Shown: positions 11,297 through 23,141 of the stretch, piece after piece
How positions within the stretch are numbered: position 1 is the stretch's first letter
Layout: the number at the start of each line of letters is the position of its first letter
From: Physella acuta
Taxonomy: Eukaryota; Mollusca; Gastropoda; Physidae
Length of the DNA: 64,000 nt
Direction: 5' to 3'
Assembly (NCBI RefSeq): GCF_028476545.1
Contig: NW_026731650.1
Span: forward strand, 1-64,000
Position numbers and translations under genes: made by a program
Notes under the pieces: model-generated
The model's input: only the letters and a program-made list of their open reading frames with translations
What the model was told of the DNA's origin: nothing
Databases searched by the model: none

Positions 11297-12025
11297 CTTG
11301 CTGTGTGTACACAGCCACGCCTTGTGTACACTGTAACACTTTGTACAGTACACCTTTTACACTACCACACATATTACACTGTCATATTGTGTGTGCACTA
11401 CCACACCTTGTGTATACAGCCACAACTTGTGTGCACTACCATATCGTGTACTTATATACTATTGCACCTTATACACCACCACTGTACACTACCGGATCCA
11501 GTACACTACCACACCTTGTGTACACTACCACATCCAGTACACTGCCATACATTGTGTACACTACCACACCTTGTGTACACTAAAACACCCAGTACACTAC
11601 CACATCCAGTACACTACCAGATCCAACACACTACCACACCTTGTGTACACTACCACACCCTGTACACTATCACACCCTGTACACTACCACATCCAGTACA
11701 CCACCACACCCTGTACACTACCACATCCAGTACACTACCAGATCCAACACACTACCACACCTTGTGTACACTACCACACCCTGTACACTATCACACCCTG
11801 TACACTACCACATCCAGTACACCACCACACCCTGTACACTACCACATCCAGTACACTACCAGATCCAACACACTACCACACCTTGTGTACACTAACACAT
11901 CCAGTACACTACCACACCTTGTGTACACTAACACATCCAGTACACTACCACACCTTGTGTACACTAACACATCCAGTACACCACCACACCCTGTACACTA
12001 CCACACCTTTCAGTGTACACACACA
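11297..12025. repeat. minisatellite, 17-bp unit with about 121-bp higher-order period
   Basis: Built from variants of GTACACTACCACATCCA. A block of about 121 bp (11640-11760) recurs almost exactly at 11761-11882. Long His/Thr/Pro-rich open frames here arise from the repeat. Confidence 0.95.
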
Positions 12026-12885
12026 ACCCTCTACATACACTAGTCAATTTGCCCGTCGGCCTACAGTCTTCCTCTCTGACGTACAAAAAGGTTGTTACGA
12101 AACACCAACCGATGACGTGGATGTCAACGAGATTCGATACCAAATAAATGTCACTCGAGTGTGAGGGAGGAGGGGGGGAGGGGATTCCACGATAACCCCA
12201 CATTGCTGGGACAGGTCGATGAACATTAGCATGTAGCACTGGGTGAACTCAGTAAACGCTCTGAGCACCAACATGGCGGCTTTATGTGGATCGCGAGATG
12301 TCTAAGGGATTGAATTCCATAAAACGTCCATCAATTTCTGAGAGCAGACTGTCTTTGTTTACATGGTGCTGGTCACATGCATTATTCAAACAACGATTAA
12401 AAAACAACTTAGTTTCACTTGAGAATGATTGAAAGGGGGACTTGAGGGATGGCGCTGATATGAGAACACATACATCGTACACAGCCGGGGTGACAGGTTC
12501 AATACATTTGATGTTTTATTAGTTTGGTTTAATTTCAAGTCCGTGTGGCACCAGTCAACACATACCCTCGCTGCGCCACAGACTGGCAGCTAGCACCTGT
12601 TGACCTCTGGGTAAACAGTCTTATCACAGTCACACACTTCAGGCCTGGGTGGGGTTGGGGGCGGGGATAGAGAGACCAACATTGGACTGGAGCAATGTAA
12701 CACGGATTTGATTGCAACATGGAGTCTTGCAGTTGTTGCAGAGGTGGTTCAGGGGGAGGGGGAGAAAACTTGTACAGTGGTACATCGAGATTCGAATTAA
12801 ATTTGTTCAATAATCTTGCTCTTCAAATTGCTCGTATCGCACAGATAAACATTGTTCGCTCGACAGCTCGTATCTCAAAATCATG
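12026..12885. other. no gene seen
   Basis: No exon or repeat boundary is recognised. Short frames lack family features. Confidence 0.5.
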
Positions 12886-13352
12886 TATGTTGGGGCACTG
12901 GTATGTTGGGGAACTCGTATGTTTGGGCACTCGTATGTTGGGGCACTCGTATGTTAAGGCACGCAAATGTTGGGGCACTCGTATGTTAGGGCACTCGTAT
13001 GTTGGGGCACTCGCATGTTAAGCCACGCAAATGTTGGGGCACTCGTATGTTAGGGCACTCGTATGTTGGGGCACTCGTATGTCGGGGCACTCGTATGTCG
13101 GGGCACTCGTATGTTGGGGCACTCGTATGTCGGGGCACTCGTATGTTGGGGCACTTGTATTTTGGGACACTCGTATGTTGGGGGACTCGTATTTTGGGGC
13201 ACTCGTATGTTGGGGCACTCGTATGTTGGGACACTTGTATGTTGGGGCACTTGCATGATAGGGCATTCGTATGTTAGGGTGCAAGTATATTGGGGCACTC
13301 GTATGTTGGGGGACTCGTATGTTGGGACACTAGTATGTTGGGGCATCGTGTG
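12886..13352. repeat. minisatellite, 16 bp x about 28
   Basis: Copies of TTGGGGCACTCGTATG with point variants. It generates open frames on both strands. Confidence 0.95.
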
Positions 13353-13777
13353 TTGAGGTGTAAAAACCCTTTTTTTCCTAAGGACTATAAATGAATGACA
13401 TATAAACCAAACCTCTCCCTGCCAGAGAACTTCCCAAACTTCCCATTGGCTCCCCTGAAAATCAATAGCCAACATCTGGTGTTTGAGTTGAAAGTGGTAC
13501 AAACGATGTTCGATAACTCTCGCTTTACTCAGTTCAAGCAGGTTACGTCAACATTTTAAAAAAAATTGCGACTGTAGTTACCATCTCCAACATATAGAAC
13601 ATTTCTAGAAATTCCCTCCCTTCGAGAACGACGATAAAATTAATATAGTATTTTTTAAATGTTACGATTTTAAAAGAAAGAATGGCAATCACACGACTTA
13701 AGAGAAAATAGCGTATTATGTGTATAGGGTAGTCTATGATAATGTATGGACTGAAAATCCCGGGGGGGGGGGGGGGG
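13353..13777. other. no gene seen
   Basis: Spacer, with no supported feature. Confidence 0.4.
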
Positions 13778-14050
13778 CAGAGGCGTAGCGACCCTTCCCG
13801 GCGCCCGGGGACAAACTTTCGATTTGCACCCCCCCTCGAACTTTTCATTTTGCACCCCCCCTCTCAAACTTTCGATTGCACCCCCCCCCCTCTCAAACTT
13901 TCGATTTGCACCCCCCCCTCGAGCTTTTCATTTGCGACCCCCCCTCGAACTTTTCATTTGCACCCCACCCCCTCAAACTTTCAATTTGGCGCCCCCCTCA
14001 GGTCGGCGCCCGGGGACATGCCCCCCCGCCCCCCCTCGCTACGCCTCTTG
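13778..14050 (+). mobile_element. hAT-type MITE, CAGAGGCGTAGCG family
   Basis: Starts CAGAGGCGTAGCGACCC and ends TCGCTACGCCTCTTG. The body is several copies of a C-rich unit with AAACTTTCGATTTGCACC. It is inserted in a G run, so the target duplication cannot be resolved. Confidence 0.8.
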
Positions 14051-14263
14051 GGGGGGGGGGGGGGTTCCAGCAAAACCGTGCTGCAGTAATAGTCATATTG
14101 ACATTAAGAGTTTTTAAAAACAATGTGTTAGCATTTATCCTTTTTACCATCTCCATCACTTCATAACTATACGGTAAATAAAATTCACTTTGAAGGGGAA
14201 AAATTCACAAGGAAAATTTCAATCGAGAGTTAGGGCCCCTTTGAAAATTTCCCGGGCCTCATG

Positions 14264-14431
14264 GCAGAGGCGTAGCGAGGGGGGGGCGGGGGGAGGGGAC
14301 ATATGTCCCCGGGAGCCGACCTTAGGGGGGCGCCAAATTGAAAGTTTGAGGGGGGTGCAAATGAAAAGTTCGAGGGGGGGTGCAAATCGAAAGTTTGTCC
14401 CCGGGCGCCGGGAAGGGTCGCTACGCCTCTG
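14264..14431 (-). mobile_element. hAT-type MITE, CAGAGGCGTAGCG family
   Basis: Same family as the element at 13778, inverted. TIRs CAGAGGCGTAGCGAGG and GGTCGCTACGCCTCTG. The flanking octamers CCTCATGG and CCTCTTGG differ at one base, a decayed 8-bp duplication. Confidence 0.85.
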
Positions 14432-15180
14432 CCTCTTGGACACAGCCAGTCCGCCCCTGTCTATGAACGTGGGTGAATATTAAACTAAAAGAAAAAAATC
14501 TGTAGTATGAGCTAGCTGCTAAGTATATACAGTCCGATCCCATCCCTTTTCTGATTTCTATGGCGAGACGATGTCGCAATCGGGCTGGCGTTCAGTAAAC
14601 AAAGTTTATAAGGTCAAACATTTAAAGCGATCATGAGCCATTAGAACGGTTGTTAAGGGAAGGGATGGGGGTTAAAGCTGTATCTTCAGTAGCGTCACAG
14701 GGCGGGGGCAGAGGGTGCGGACCACAGCGGAGTGACATCATCCAATCATGTGACAACCTACACGAAAAGTGGCTAAATTTTAATATGAAGGTCTGCTTTT
14801 TATTCAAGTTAGTTTAATAACTTATTGAAGTTATATCAATTATAAGAAACACTTCAAACAGGGCGACCCCCGACATACTGTCCGCAGACTCGTGGGTAGG
14901 GAAGGTTAGTTATTTATGAGTCTCAAGCAATACAAAATACTAAAGTGTGACAAATTTGTATGTGATGTCATGTGCGAGCGGAGATTATGGAATGTATCAC
15001 GTCAGTTGCGGGTTAGCAAATTATGTCGTTATTGTCAATGTATATTTCATCCCCCCTCCCCCCACCTCTAGCTGGTCCCTGAAGGAACAATCCCCTGCAC
15101 ATCTTGCTTTGATACCGTGAAGAAGCTGGCATTAATACATCAACGGCGGAGAGGGGTTGTACCCTGAGCTACTGCACAGG
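14432..15180. other. no gene seen
   Basis: No exon, tandem array or element end is recognised. Confidence 0.45.
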
Positions 15181-15788
15181 GGTCGTCCATAAATGACGTC
15201 ACACTCGGAGGGGGGAGGGGGGGTAATTTTGTGACGATGTGTGATGAGGGGACAGAGTTTCTTCCAGGCATCTTTCCACCCCCCGAAGAAAGTCTACCGC
15301 CCCCACGAACGAAATGAAATTTATATAGAAAATATATACTTTTAACAGTGTCCGCCCCCCGAAAAAAGTCTACCGCCCCCCCCCCCCGAAAATTTCAAGT
15401 GCCTCCCCAGAGAAAAAAGTCTGGAAGAAACACTGTGTGGGGGAGGGGGTTCAGATGGTGCGACGTCACACTTTTTTCATTATAAAAAAAGAAATGTTGG
15501 AAAACGAATTTTAGACGTTATTTCGCGTTTTAGAAAACCGTTTTAATAAATTGTAGTAGAAATTGATTAAAATACTCTATTTTGTGAGAGTTCAGACAAG
15601 AGTTTGGAAAAATATCGATGTTTTAAAAAAAAATTCAACTGCAATTTTGAGGGGGGGGGGGTTGTAGGCTGAGGTGTGAGGTTATTTTAGAGGGGGGGGG
15701 GGTCTGGCTTTTTGTGACGACGTGTGACGGAGGGGAGGGGGAGGTAAAAATCGTCCAAAAAAGCGTGATGTCATTTATGGATGACCCC
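15181..15788. mobile_element. palindromic element, GTCCATAAATGACGTCA family
   Basis: Left end GGTCGTCCATAAATGACGTC and right end GATGTCATTTATGGATGACC form long inverted repeats. CACAGG occurs at both borders and may be the target duplication. The TIR contains TGACGTCA, a CRE-type site. A GTTTCTTCC-family MITE is inserted inside. No coding capacity. Confidence 0.7.
15253..15435. mobile_element. MITE, GTTTCTTCC family, nested
   Basis: Starts CAGAGTTTCTTCCAGGC and ends CTGGAAGAAACACTG. Flanking octamers TGAGGGGA and TGTGGGGG agree at six of eight bases, consistent with an aged 8-bp duplication. It lies within the palindromic element. Confidence 0.75.
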
Positions 15789-15820
15789 CACAGGTTTTTA
15801 AAATGTGACGTCATCTTTGG

Positions 15821-16287
15821 TGTGATGACGCAAGATTACGTCAGACATGTTTAGCAGATATAGGTTAGCAGAAACAGACTATAGGCCTAGTTGGTTGGTT
15901 AGAGAGGCCAATGGGCGCACAGGGCTGACCGGTCACGTGGGACGGTCAGCTGACCACTGAGGCGTGGGGCAGTAGAGCGATAGGCCAGGAGTTGTTAGGT
16001 AGCGGTCAGAGACGGCCGAGAATGTAGATAGTTAGTAGATCATGATTAGCTAGCGAGGTAGAAGGTGTTAGATTGTAGAATGTAGAGAACAGTTAGTGTT
16101 AGGATTGGTCATGGGAGTGCGTAGTTAGTGGTATAATGAACAGTCAGATAGAAGTAGTACAGTGTAGATCAGTTAGGTAGAAACTTGAACATATATATCA
16201 TTTTAATAAAGAACAATTATAGTTGAACTTGAACTGTGTGTTATTGGATCCATTCGTTACCGCATCTTAAAAATCCCCACCCTCACA
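15821..16287 (+). repeat. 5' LTR
   Basis: Left 467-bp LTR. It contains an AATAAAG poly(A)-type signal near its right third. Confidence 0.88.
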
Positions 16288-16879
16288 TCTGGTGGAGCTC
16301 GGGACGAACCGCGGATCGAGGACGGGAAAGAAAGTATATCGGTTTACTCATGACGGAGTAAGACTTATGTATTGCTTTCTCTAACTCATCACAAAGCGGA
16401 CTTCTTCAGTCGGAACGAGTTCGGAACACAAGGGAACAGTCTACATTTTAAAAAAGATAAGTACCTTCCAACAATTTTTTTAAACGTTTGGGTTTATACC
16501 CGTGCTGGATAGTTTGTGCCAGCGGTTTGTCTGCCTTACACATTCTATTGTTACGCACTGTTGCCTTAGTTATTTTGACTTTCCTCAACACACACACATA
16601 CACATACACAACCATGGAGGCAGAGTTTCAATGCTATAAACAGGGCATACCATTAGACAAAACAGGAGAAGAAGTTGAAACATTTGTAGAGAATAAGTTA
16701 GGAAACAAGATAGTCAAGATAGTAAAACATGTCAAGAACAAAAGCAGAGTTAGCGTTAGAATTAGTGAAATGGAAAGTACAGCACATAGATAACACGCAA
16801 CTGCCCAAGAACATCAACCCCATGACCAGGAATTGGACCCGGACCGCCCCCATAAATGATTTTGAACAACGGACATAAA

Positions 16880-17505
16880 AGTGAAGTCAAGTCGAGTATT
16901 TTTGTGTTAATCTAAGTAGTCGAAAAAATCGGCATGAAGTCGATAAAAGTTTAAGTTGAAGTCAGTGTAGTCAACCTGAAGTCAATTGTGTTATTGAAGT
17001 CAGTGAAGTATAAGTCAGAACTGAAGTCAAAGAAGTTATTTGAAGTCAGTCAATAAGTTGAGTCGTAGTCGAGGTCATAGTGACGTAGTTGAAGTCATGT
17101 TGCAGTCAAAGAAAAGTCTTTGAAGTTATATTAAAGTCGTTGAAGTCAAAGTGAAGTCTTTGAAGTCATATTGAAGTTGTTGAAGTCAAAGTGAAGTCTT
17201 TGAAGTCATGTTGAAGTCGTTGAAGTCAAGGAAAAGTCTTTGAAGTCAAAGTGAAGACGTTTAAGTCGTCGAAGTTTAAGTCGGTCAGTGAAGTCTTTAA
17301 GTTGAATTGAAGTGAAGTCGTCGAGGTCAAGTTAGTCTTCAAAGTGAAGTTAGTCGTCAAGTTGAAGTAACTGAAGTCTAAAGTGAAGTCAGTCGTTAAA
17401 TTGAAGTCAGTCGAGTTACTGAAGTCAGTTAAAGTGAAATAAGTCAAGTTACTGAAGTCAAAAGTGAAGTCAGTCATTAAGTCAAGCCAGCCAGTTTTTG
17501 TCAAA
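16880..17505. repeat. GAAGTCAAAGTGAAGTC-like simple repeat
   Basis: Irregular short-period repeat of GAAGTCAAAGT, GAAGTCTTT and GAAGTCGTT inside the LTR element. It produces a Thr/Asn/Phe-rich open frame on the minus strand that is not a gene. Confidence 0.8.
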
Positions 17506-18708
17506 AGTCAGATAGTGAGAGCTGCTCCACTATATGATTACGTGTTCAAATGTTATTTGAAACGGCACGATTATTTATATACACTTACATGTCTATTCTT
17601 TTTGTGTGAAGCTATTTCTAAGCTCTAGTAGTGTTTACGTCTATTGAGTTTATTAGGCTTTACAGATTGTTGTTAGATTAGAGTGTACTGATTTTTTATT
17701 TGGTTATGTTGTAATGTTATTTTTATATGTTGTTATGCCGCCAGACAAATGTTCAGCACGTTAAATTTGGGATTGATGTTTTTTTAATGGAAGGTACCTC
17801 TGTCTGAATACTTGTCTGCGCGGGCACTAAGATAGTCACGTAAAACCATTGCTCATGGTCTCGTAATACAATTTCAGACCCACCAGCGCTATTCAGAATG
17901 AGACGAGATGAAGCCGACACTTCAAAGAGTGCCGCCACCTGAAACCCTGATTACGTTGAATTACCTGGACAGCGAACAGCCCTGCCGAACGGAGAATTGC
18001 CCTGGTCAAGACAACGGACGCATCGCCACCGCTTCGCCCCCGCACTGGAGTTGAATAACAGACCGCCAGCTACGTACACCTACGGCACATACAAAGGGTA
18101 GAAGACCCTTCGTCCAAGTTCCCAGCGTCGGAACGTTACGTCATTGTTCGCCACCGCATCAGACAGCTCCAGTTCATCGTATAACCACTCTACGTGGACG
18201 TCTCAACCAGCGTTGAGATTGTTGCGTCATCACATTGACCAACGAAGTTGCGCATACACCCGCCTCACGGGAATTTACATCAAAACTCGCCACAACCCAC
18301 CCACCACAGAAGAACGCCAACAATTACATAACTTACACATACACTTACACTGCTCGCTGAGCCGTTCAACCAGATACACATTCTACTAAGATTAGCTCAA
18401 GGCCAGTACACGACAACCTAGCCAGAACTGAGTTACACATGATTGGATTCACACATTCCATAACATAGACATACATTAGCAAGCAGAGACACCAGTCACA
18501 CCACAAGATTTCAGGAACTAGAACAATGACATTTCTTTCAAGAACACAGACACAAGAGTTGATGTTTTTGTAAACTGTGCTGTCCCATTTTTTATATGAT
18601 TGATGTTAGGGATAGAATAGAGTAGTAAGATAGTTAGTTGTTGATGTATAAGATTAGTAGCAGACGCTGAAAAATATAATTTGTCAGCTACAGAAAGGGA
18701 GGGAGATA

Positions 18709-19175
18709 TGTGATGACGCAAGATTACGTCAGACATGTTTAGCAGATATAGGTTAGCAGAAACAGACTATAGGCCTAGTTGGTTGGTTAGAGAGGCCAAT
18801 GGGCGCACAGGGCTGACCGGTCACGTGGGACGGTCAGCTGACCACTGAGGCGTGGGGCAGTAGAGCGATAGGCCAGGAGTTGTTAGGTAGCGGTCAGAGA
18901 CGGCCGAGAATGTAGATAGTTAGTAGATCATGATTAGCTAGCGAGGTAGAAGGTGTTAGATTGTAGAATGTAGAGAACAGTTAGTGTTAGGATTGGTCAT
19001 GGGAGTGCGTAGTTAGTGGTATAATGAACAGTCAGATAGAAGTAGTACAGTGTAGATCAGTTAGGTAGAAACTTGAACATATATATCATTTTAATAAAGA
19101 ACAATTATAGTTGAACTTGAACTGTGTGTTATTGGATCCATTCGTTACCGCATCTTAAAAATCCCCACCCTCACA
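18709..19175 (+). repeat. 3' LTR
   Basis: Right 467-bp LTR, preceded by the purine tract AGAAAGGGAGGGAGATA. No difference from the 5' LTR was noticed by eye. Confidence 0.88.
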
Positions 19176-19289
19176 TTTGGTGAAGGGGAATGTTGCATGA
19201 AGAAAAAAAATGTATCTAACAAATAAATCAAACCTTTGTCGAGTTTTTTTTTACATCAACCTAACGAAAAACACTACCTACGCGGACTG

Positions 19290-19458
19290 GGGATGGGGGA
19301 GTGATGGTGTTACCCCCCCCCCACTTGAAATTTTCGGGGGGGGGGCGGTAGACTTTTTTCGGGGGGTGGGGGGGGGGACACTGTAAAAAGTATATATTTT
19401 CTATATAATTTTCATTTCGTTCGGGGGGGGGGGCGGTAAATGCCTGGAAGAAACTCTG
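19290..19458. mobile_element. MITE, GTTTCTTCC family, left end eroded
   Basis: G/C-rich body with AAAGTATATATTTTCTATAT and a preserved right end CTGGAAGAAACTCTG. Confidence 0.65.
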
Positions 19459-19546
19459 CCCCCACTAAAAATGTAAAATATTCACCCGGTCTTAGAAATA
19501 GGTTATATAAGTTGTTTCAATGTTACACAATGTTTCCTTAGACCAG

Positions 19547-19766
19547 GGTTTTTGTCAGGCACCTCTTGTGTGTGTGTCGGGGGGGGGGGGGGGGGGGGGG
19601 GGGTAGCAGTCGAAGCACTCGACCTGACGAAAAATTTAAATAATACTATATTTACATACAAAATATATACTTTTTAGTAAATATTTCAACCGTTGTCCTC
19701 CGCTTCCACCCTCACGGATATTTGAACCCCCTCCCCCTTCCGAAAAAAATGTCTGAAAGAAACCCT
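19547..19766. mobile_element. MITE, diverged GTTTCTTCC family
   Basis: Ends CAGGGTTTTTGTCAGGC and GTCTGAAAGAAACCCTG are inverted repeats. The interior carries a poly-G run of more than 20 and the family AT-rich core. No matching target duplication. Confidence 0.6.
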
Positions 19767-20934
19767 GTCGAAGATGCAATTGTGCCAGTTATCGTCCGTG
19801 TCTCCAAGTTACGCCATGGCTGCTCTCAACGTGTGACCTAGTTAACCAACCATGCCAGATCCGTCCCTTGATTACAGGGACGCAACCACCTGTGACCGAG
19901 TGTAATCACCCACATCCCCTTTACAACTGGTGACAGTTCACAGCAGTTTACACTCGGCAAAGTTTCGTGTAAATTTTTTTTTTAAAAGTCAGACAAGAGT
20001 ATTTATACTGTGTAAAAAAAATATGAGTCGGACAAGGGTCGGGAGTCCTGGCTCTTTAGTCGGGGCCAATTTGTCACTGACCGTTTTGACGCCGCACCCT
20101 ATGGGGCAGAAGAAAAGGGCAGCCATTTAATTATTTAACTGTTAAAGTTATATTTGTACTTTTTTGTAATTAAATCATTTGAGGTTATTTTAATATAAGA
20201 TGCATATAAATATTCAATTGCACTCAATTATGTTGTTTTCAATGCTTAATTTTTACCCCCTCCCCCCCCCCCCACCCCACGCTTTAAAAAAAAACCGTTT
20301 GTGTATGTTATTTGTAATTTAATAATTAGACTAGGTTTATTTGACCGAGTTTTCTTTTTAGAATATTTTTATTATAAGAGTAAGTGAGTGGTTGCGCAAT
20401 GTCTGCATTCCAAATAACTTAAATAATAATTTTAAAAAAAAGTGTTAACGAACACTTTCAGAGTTTGGGTCAGCTTGACTTAGCCTATAGATTCTAGAAC
20501 TAAATAGATCTAGATCTCTATGGCTTAAAGGCCTACCGGCCTACACAAGCAAGAACATTTTCAAGTTTGTTATTCGATCTGTTTTCTAGATAAAGATCTA
20601 GATTTACTTATAGATTCTATAGGTTTATTTTCATGCTAAAAATGTTTAACAAGTCTACATTTCTAGACCTACACGGGGTTCTAGATAGAAATCTATTATT
20701 GTAGGTGGTTTTTACTGGCATTTAGTTTTACCACTTGTGTGATAATTCATTATTTTTAGCATCAACACTCAAATCAAGAAAGAGACAACATATTAAAAAC
20801 TGTGCATATTTAGGCCCAAGACTAGATCTACATAGATCTAGATCTAGGCCTGGTACATTATTTTAAAAATGACAAATTCAAACATCTTTCTTTGGAGTTA
20901 TTCTCTGTACCCTCACATCCTTGTTTATTTGATG
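19767..20934. other. no gene seen; palindromic words at right
   Basis: Spacer. AGATCTAG and GGCCTA words become frequent from about 20480 on. Confidence 0.4.
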
Positions 20935-21900
20935 TGTTGACGGCGGTGGACCATCGTAGACTCACTGTGTGTGACTGCAGGCAGCAGAGGCGGAAGTTGT
21001 AAATTTGTCCTCTTCTTCGCCAGATGTGAGAGGCAGATGTGGTATTAAAACATTCGAAAAGGTAAGATTTAAAATACTATTCTTGATCTATATTATTAGG
21101 CCCTACTAGCAAACCGATGAACACAATTCTAGACTAAATGAGTGATCTCTAGATCTTGCCACCAATAAATCGGATTTAATTTGCATTACGAGTTGTAGTG
21201 GAATCTGAAGGACTTTCTTTCCTGTGTCAGTGGTGTGTTCTAAGTTCAATGTTGTGCACTGTCTGTAGGCTAGTCAGTGTTGTAGTGTGTCGATTGTGTT
21301 TTTTCGCAAATTGTCTTCAATGATTACAGTGTAGTGCAGTATATTGAAGTTAGATCTTAGAAATCTAGTGAGTATAATCTAATATTAATAAGATCTAGAT
21401 CTAGATCTAGTAACTAAAAAAAAAAAAAGTAGGCCTACAATTATTAAAAATATTAGGGCCTAGGCCTACCTTCTGTAATTAAGTAATAATCACTGATCAG
21501 TGAATCAGTAGGCCTACAGACAGTGTAACTAATAACTAGAAACTTCAAACTAGATCTAGATTCTAGATCTAGAATCTAGATCTAGCCCTAGATCTAGATT
21601 TTCTAGATCTAGACTAGATCTAGGAAATCTATTTATATTTTATTAATTTTATAAGTAGTTAGTAGTAGTTAGTAATAGTAGTTAGTAGTAAGTTAAGATT
21701 ACTAAGTTAAATAGTTTTGTAGTTATTACTATTAGTTAGTAGATAAGTAGACTAGTTAGTTAGATGAAGACAGTGCCACTTAGATCTAGATTCTAGACTA
21801 GATCTACTAGGTAGTGCAGGCTTGTCTTTATAGAGTCTATATAAATAATACTAGATTTTTTTTCTATAGGGCCTAGATCTATATTCCTATATTATTTAGC
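20480..21900. repeat. AGATCTAG / TAGGCCTA palindromic word cluster
   Basis: Dozens of overlapping copies of the palindromes TCTAGATCTAGA and TAGGCCTA in AT-rich DNA, densest at 21370-21620. They are not in a regular tandem period. They surround the proposed CPES 5' exon. Confidence 0.75.
20935..21061 (+). other. possible 5' untranslated exon, CPES
   Basis: A GC-richer block, starting near GACGGCGGTGGACC, in otherwise AT-rich DNA, ending at a good donor (CGAAAAG|GTAAGA, donor at 21062). Its only ATGs run quickly to stops, so it would be non-coding. If spliced to the exon at 25299 it places an in-frame stop upstream of the ATG there. The exon start is a guess, and assignment to CPES rests on being the next plus-strand gene. 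Confidence 0.35.
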
Positions 21901-22494
21901 CATTTGGATCTGATTTACTTTAAGTAGTCTAAGTCTCCACGCAATCTTGCAGCTAAAGTTTTAGAAATCTGGATTGTGCCTAATAATAATACTAACAACC
22001 TAACAGTAACATTATTATTATACTTTAGACCTTATTAAGCACATCAAGTAAATAACTCTAGGTATCATAAACATGTATAAAAACACATGAAGGTGGAATA
22101 ATGGCTTATTTCAATTTAAAAGTCCACTACTTTCATAACTCATTTTCTGAAATTTTAATTGAGTACGAGTAGCAACTACGACCAATTTAGTAAACTAGTA
22201 GGCCTAAACATTTTCCAGATATTTTTAGTTCCCTTCACTGTTCTCCATTCTTTAGGAAGGGTGACTGGGGACATGTAGACAGGCTACCGTGATAAAATGT
22301 TAATTGTTGTTATCAGCTGTTTCTAGTATTGATAAACTTGCAGATGTGTTTAACAAACAACATTCACTTTTTTTTACTTCACACGAGTTTATTTTAAAAT
22401 ATTTTATATAGATTTAAATGTTCTAAAAATACCAATTGTATTCTCTCATATTCTCTCGTTTTCTCTCATATTTGTTACCAGTTTATGAAGCCAT
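21062..22494. other. putative first intron, no other gene seen
   Basis: AT-rich, with AGATCTAG words and TAGTTAGTAGT simple repeats near 21650-21760. Confidence 0.4.
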
Positions 22495-22560
22495 GTGGTT
22501 AGCATCATCTTTTCCCTTTTGTGCCCAAGACACATTGGGCCGTCTTGTGGTTATTTCCCC
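22495..22560 (-). repeat. SINE 3' fragment
   Basis: Shares CATCTTTTCCC and TTTGTGCCCAAGACACAT with the SINE copy at 43388-43580. Only the 3' part remains. Confidence 0.5.
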
Positions 22561-22603
22561 TTAGAATTATTAATAAAACTCCAGAAGGGAAAACAATCAT
22601 TTT

Positions 22604-23141
22604 TACTTTCTCGTATATACGTAGTATAGAGAAAGTATTGTAATCGTGCAAAAAAAAAAATCGAGATTTTTACAAATCTCGACGTTTTACACCTCACTCA
22701 TACGGAAAAACATAATTTTGCAATCTTGTCCATATGTCTGTGTGTGTGTGTGTGTCTGTGTGTGTGTCCGTGTGTAAACACGATAACTTGAGTACCGTTA
22801 CAGCTAGGTTGATGAAATTTCATATATAAGTATTATATCAAAATCGTAGATCCGTATCAACTTTTGAGCGATTTCCGACAACCGGAAGTGGTACTTTTTC
22901 TACTTTGAATTTTTCAAAAGCCTATAACTTGAGTACCATTTCAGATAGATAAATGAAATTTCACATGTAAGTAAAAGATCTAATTCTCTACCTTCTGTTA
23001 AATTTTGAGTAATTTCCGTTGACCGGAAGTAGTAATTTACGCTACTTCCGATTTCTCAAAAAACTAATGTAAATTTATTAAGTACTAATACTATTGCGCA
23101 CTATTATACACACCTTTATTAGGCGTTCGCTTGGTGCGAAA
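22604..23141. mobile_element. unclassified non-autonomous repeat with internal duplication
   Basis: Begins with a hairpin, TACTTTCTC ... GAGAAAGTA (22604-22637), followed by TCGAGATTTTTACAAATCTCGA and a TG microsatellite. It then has two related segments of about 130 bp, each with AACTTGAGTACC, ATGAAATTTCA and a CCGGAAGT site. No ORF. Confidence 0.55.

Larger units (their letters stand above)
15821..19175 (+). mobile_element. non-autonomous LTR retroelement (fossil)
   Basis: Two direct LTRs of 467 bp (15821-16287 and 18709-19175), both starting TGTGATGACG and ending CCCTCACA, flanked by a 5-bp target duplication TTTGG. A primer-binding-site-like stretch follows the 5' LTR, and a purine-rich tract precedes the 3' LTR. 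The internal region is only about 2.4 kb and shows no recognisable pol, so it is a broken or internally deleted, non-autonomous copy. The LTRs look essentially identical by eye, so the insertion is recent. The 5-bp duplication and layout suggest the Gypsy group; this is inference. Confidence 0.85.

Noticed and set aside
11254-12164. 257-codon His/Thr/Pro-rich ORFs
   Set aside because: Product of the 17-bp tandem repeat, with overlapping equivalents in other frames.
17226-17504. Thr/Asn/Phe-rich 92-codon ORF
   Set aside because: Simple-repeat shadow inside the LTR element.
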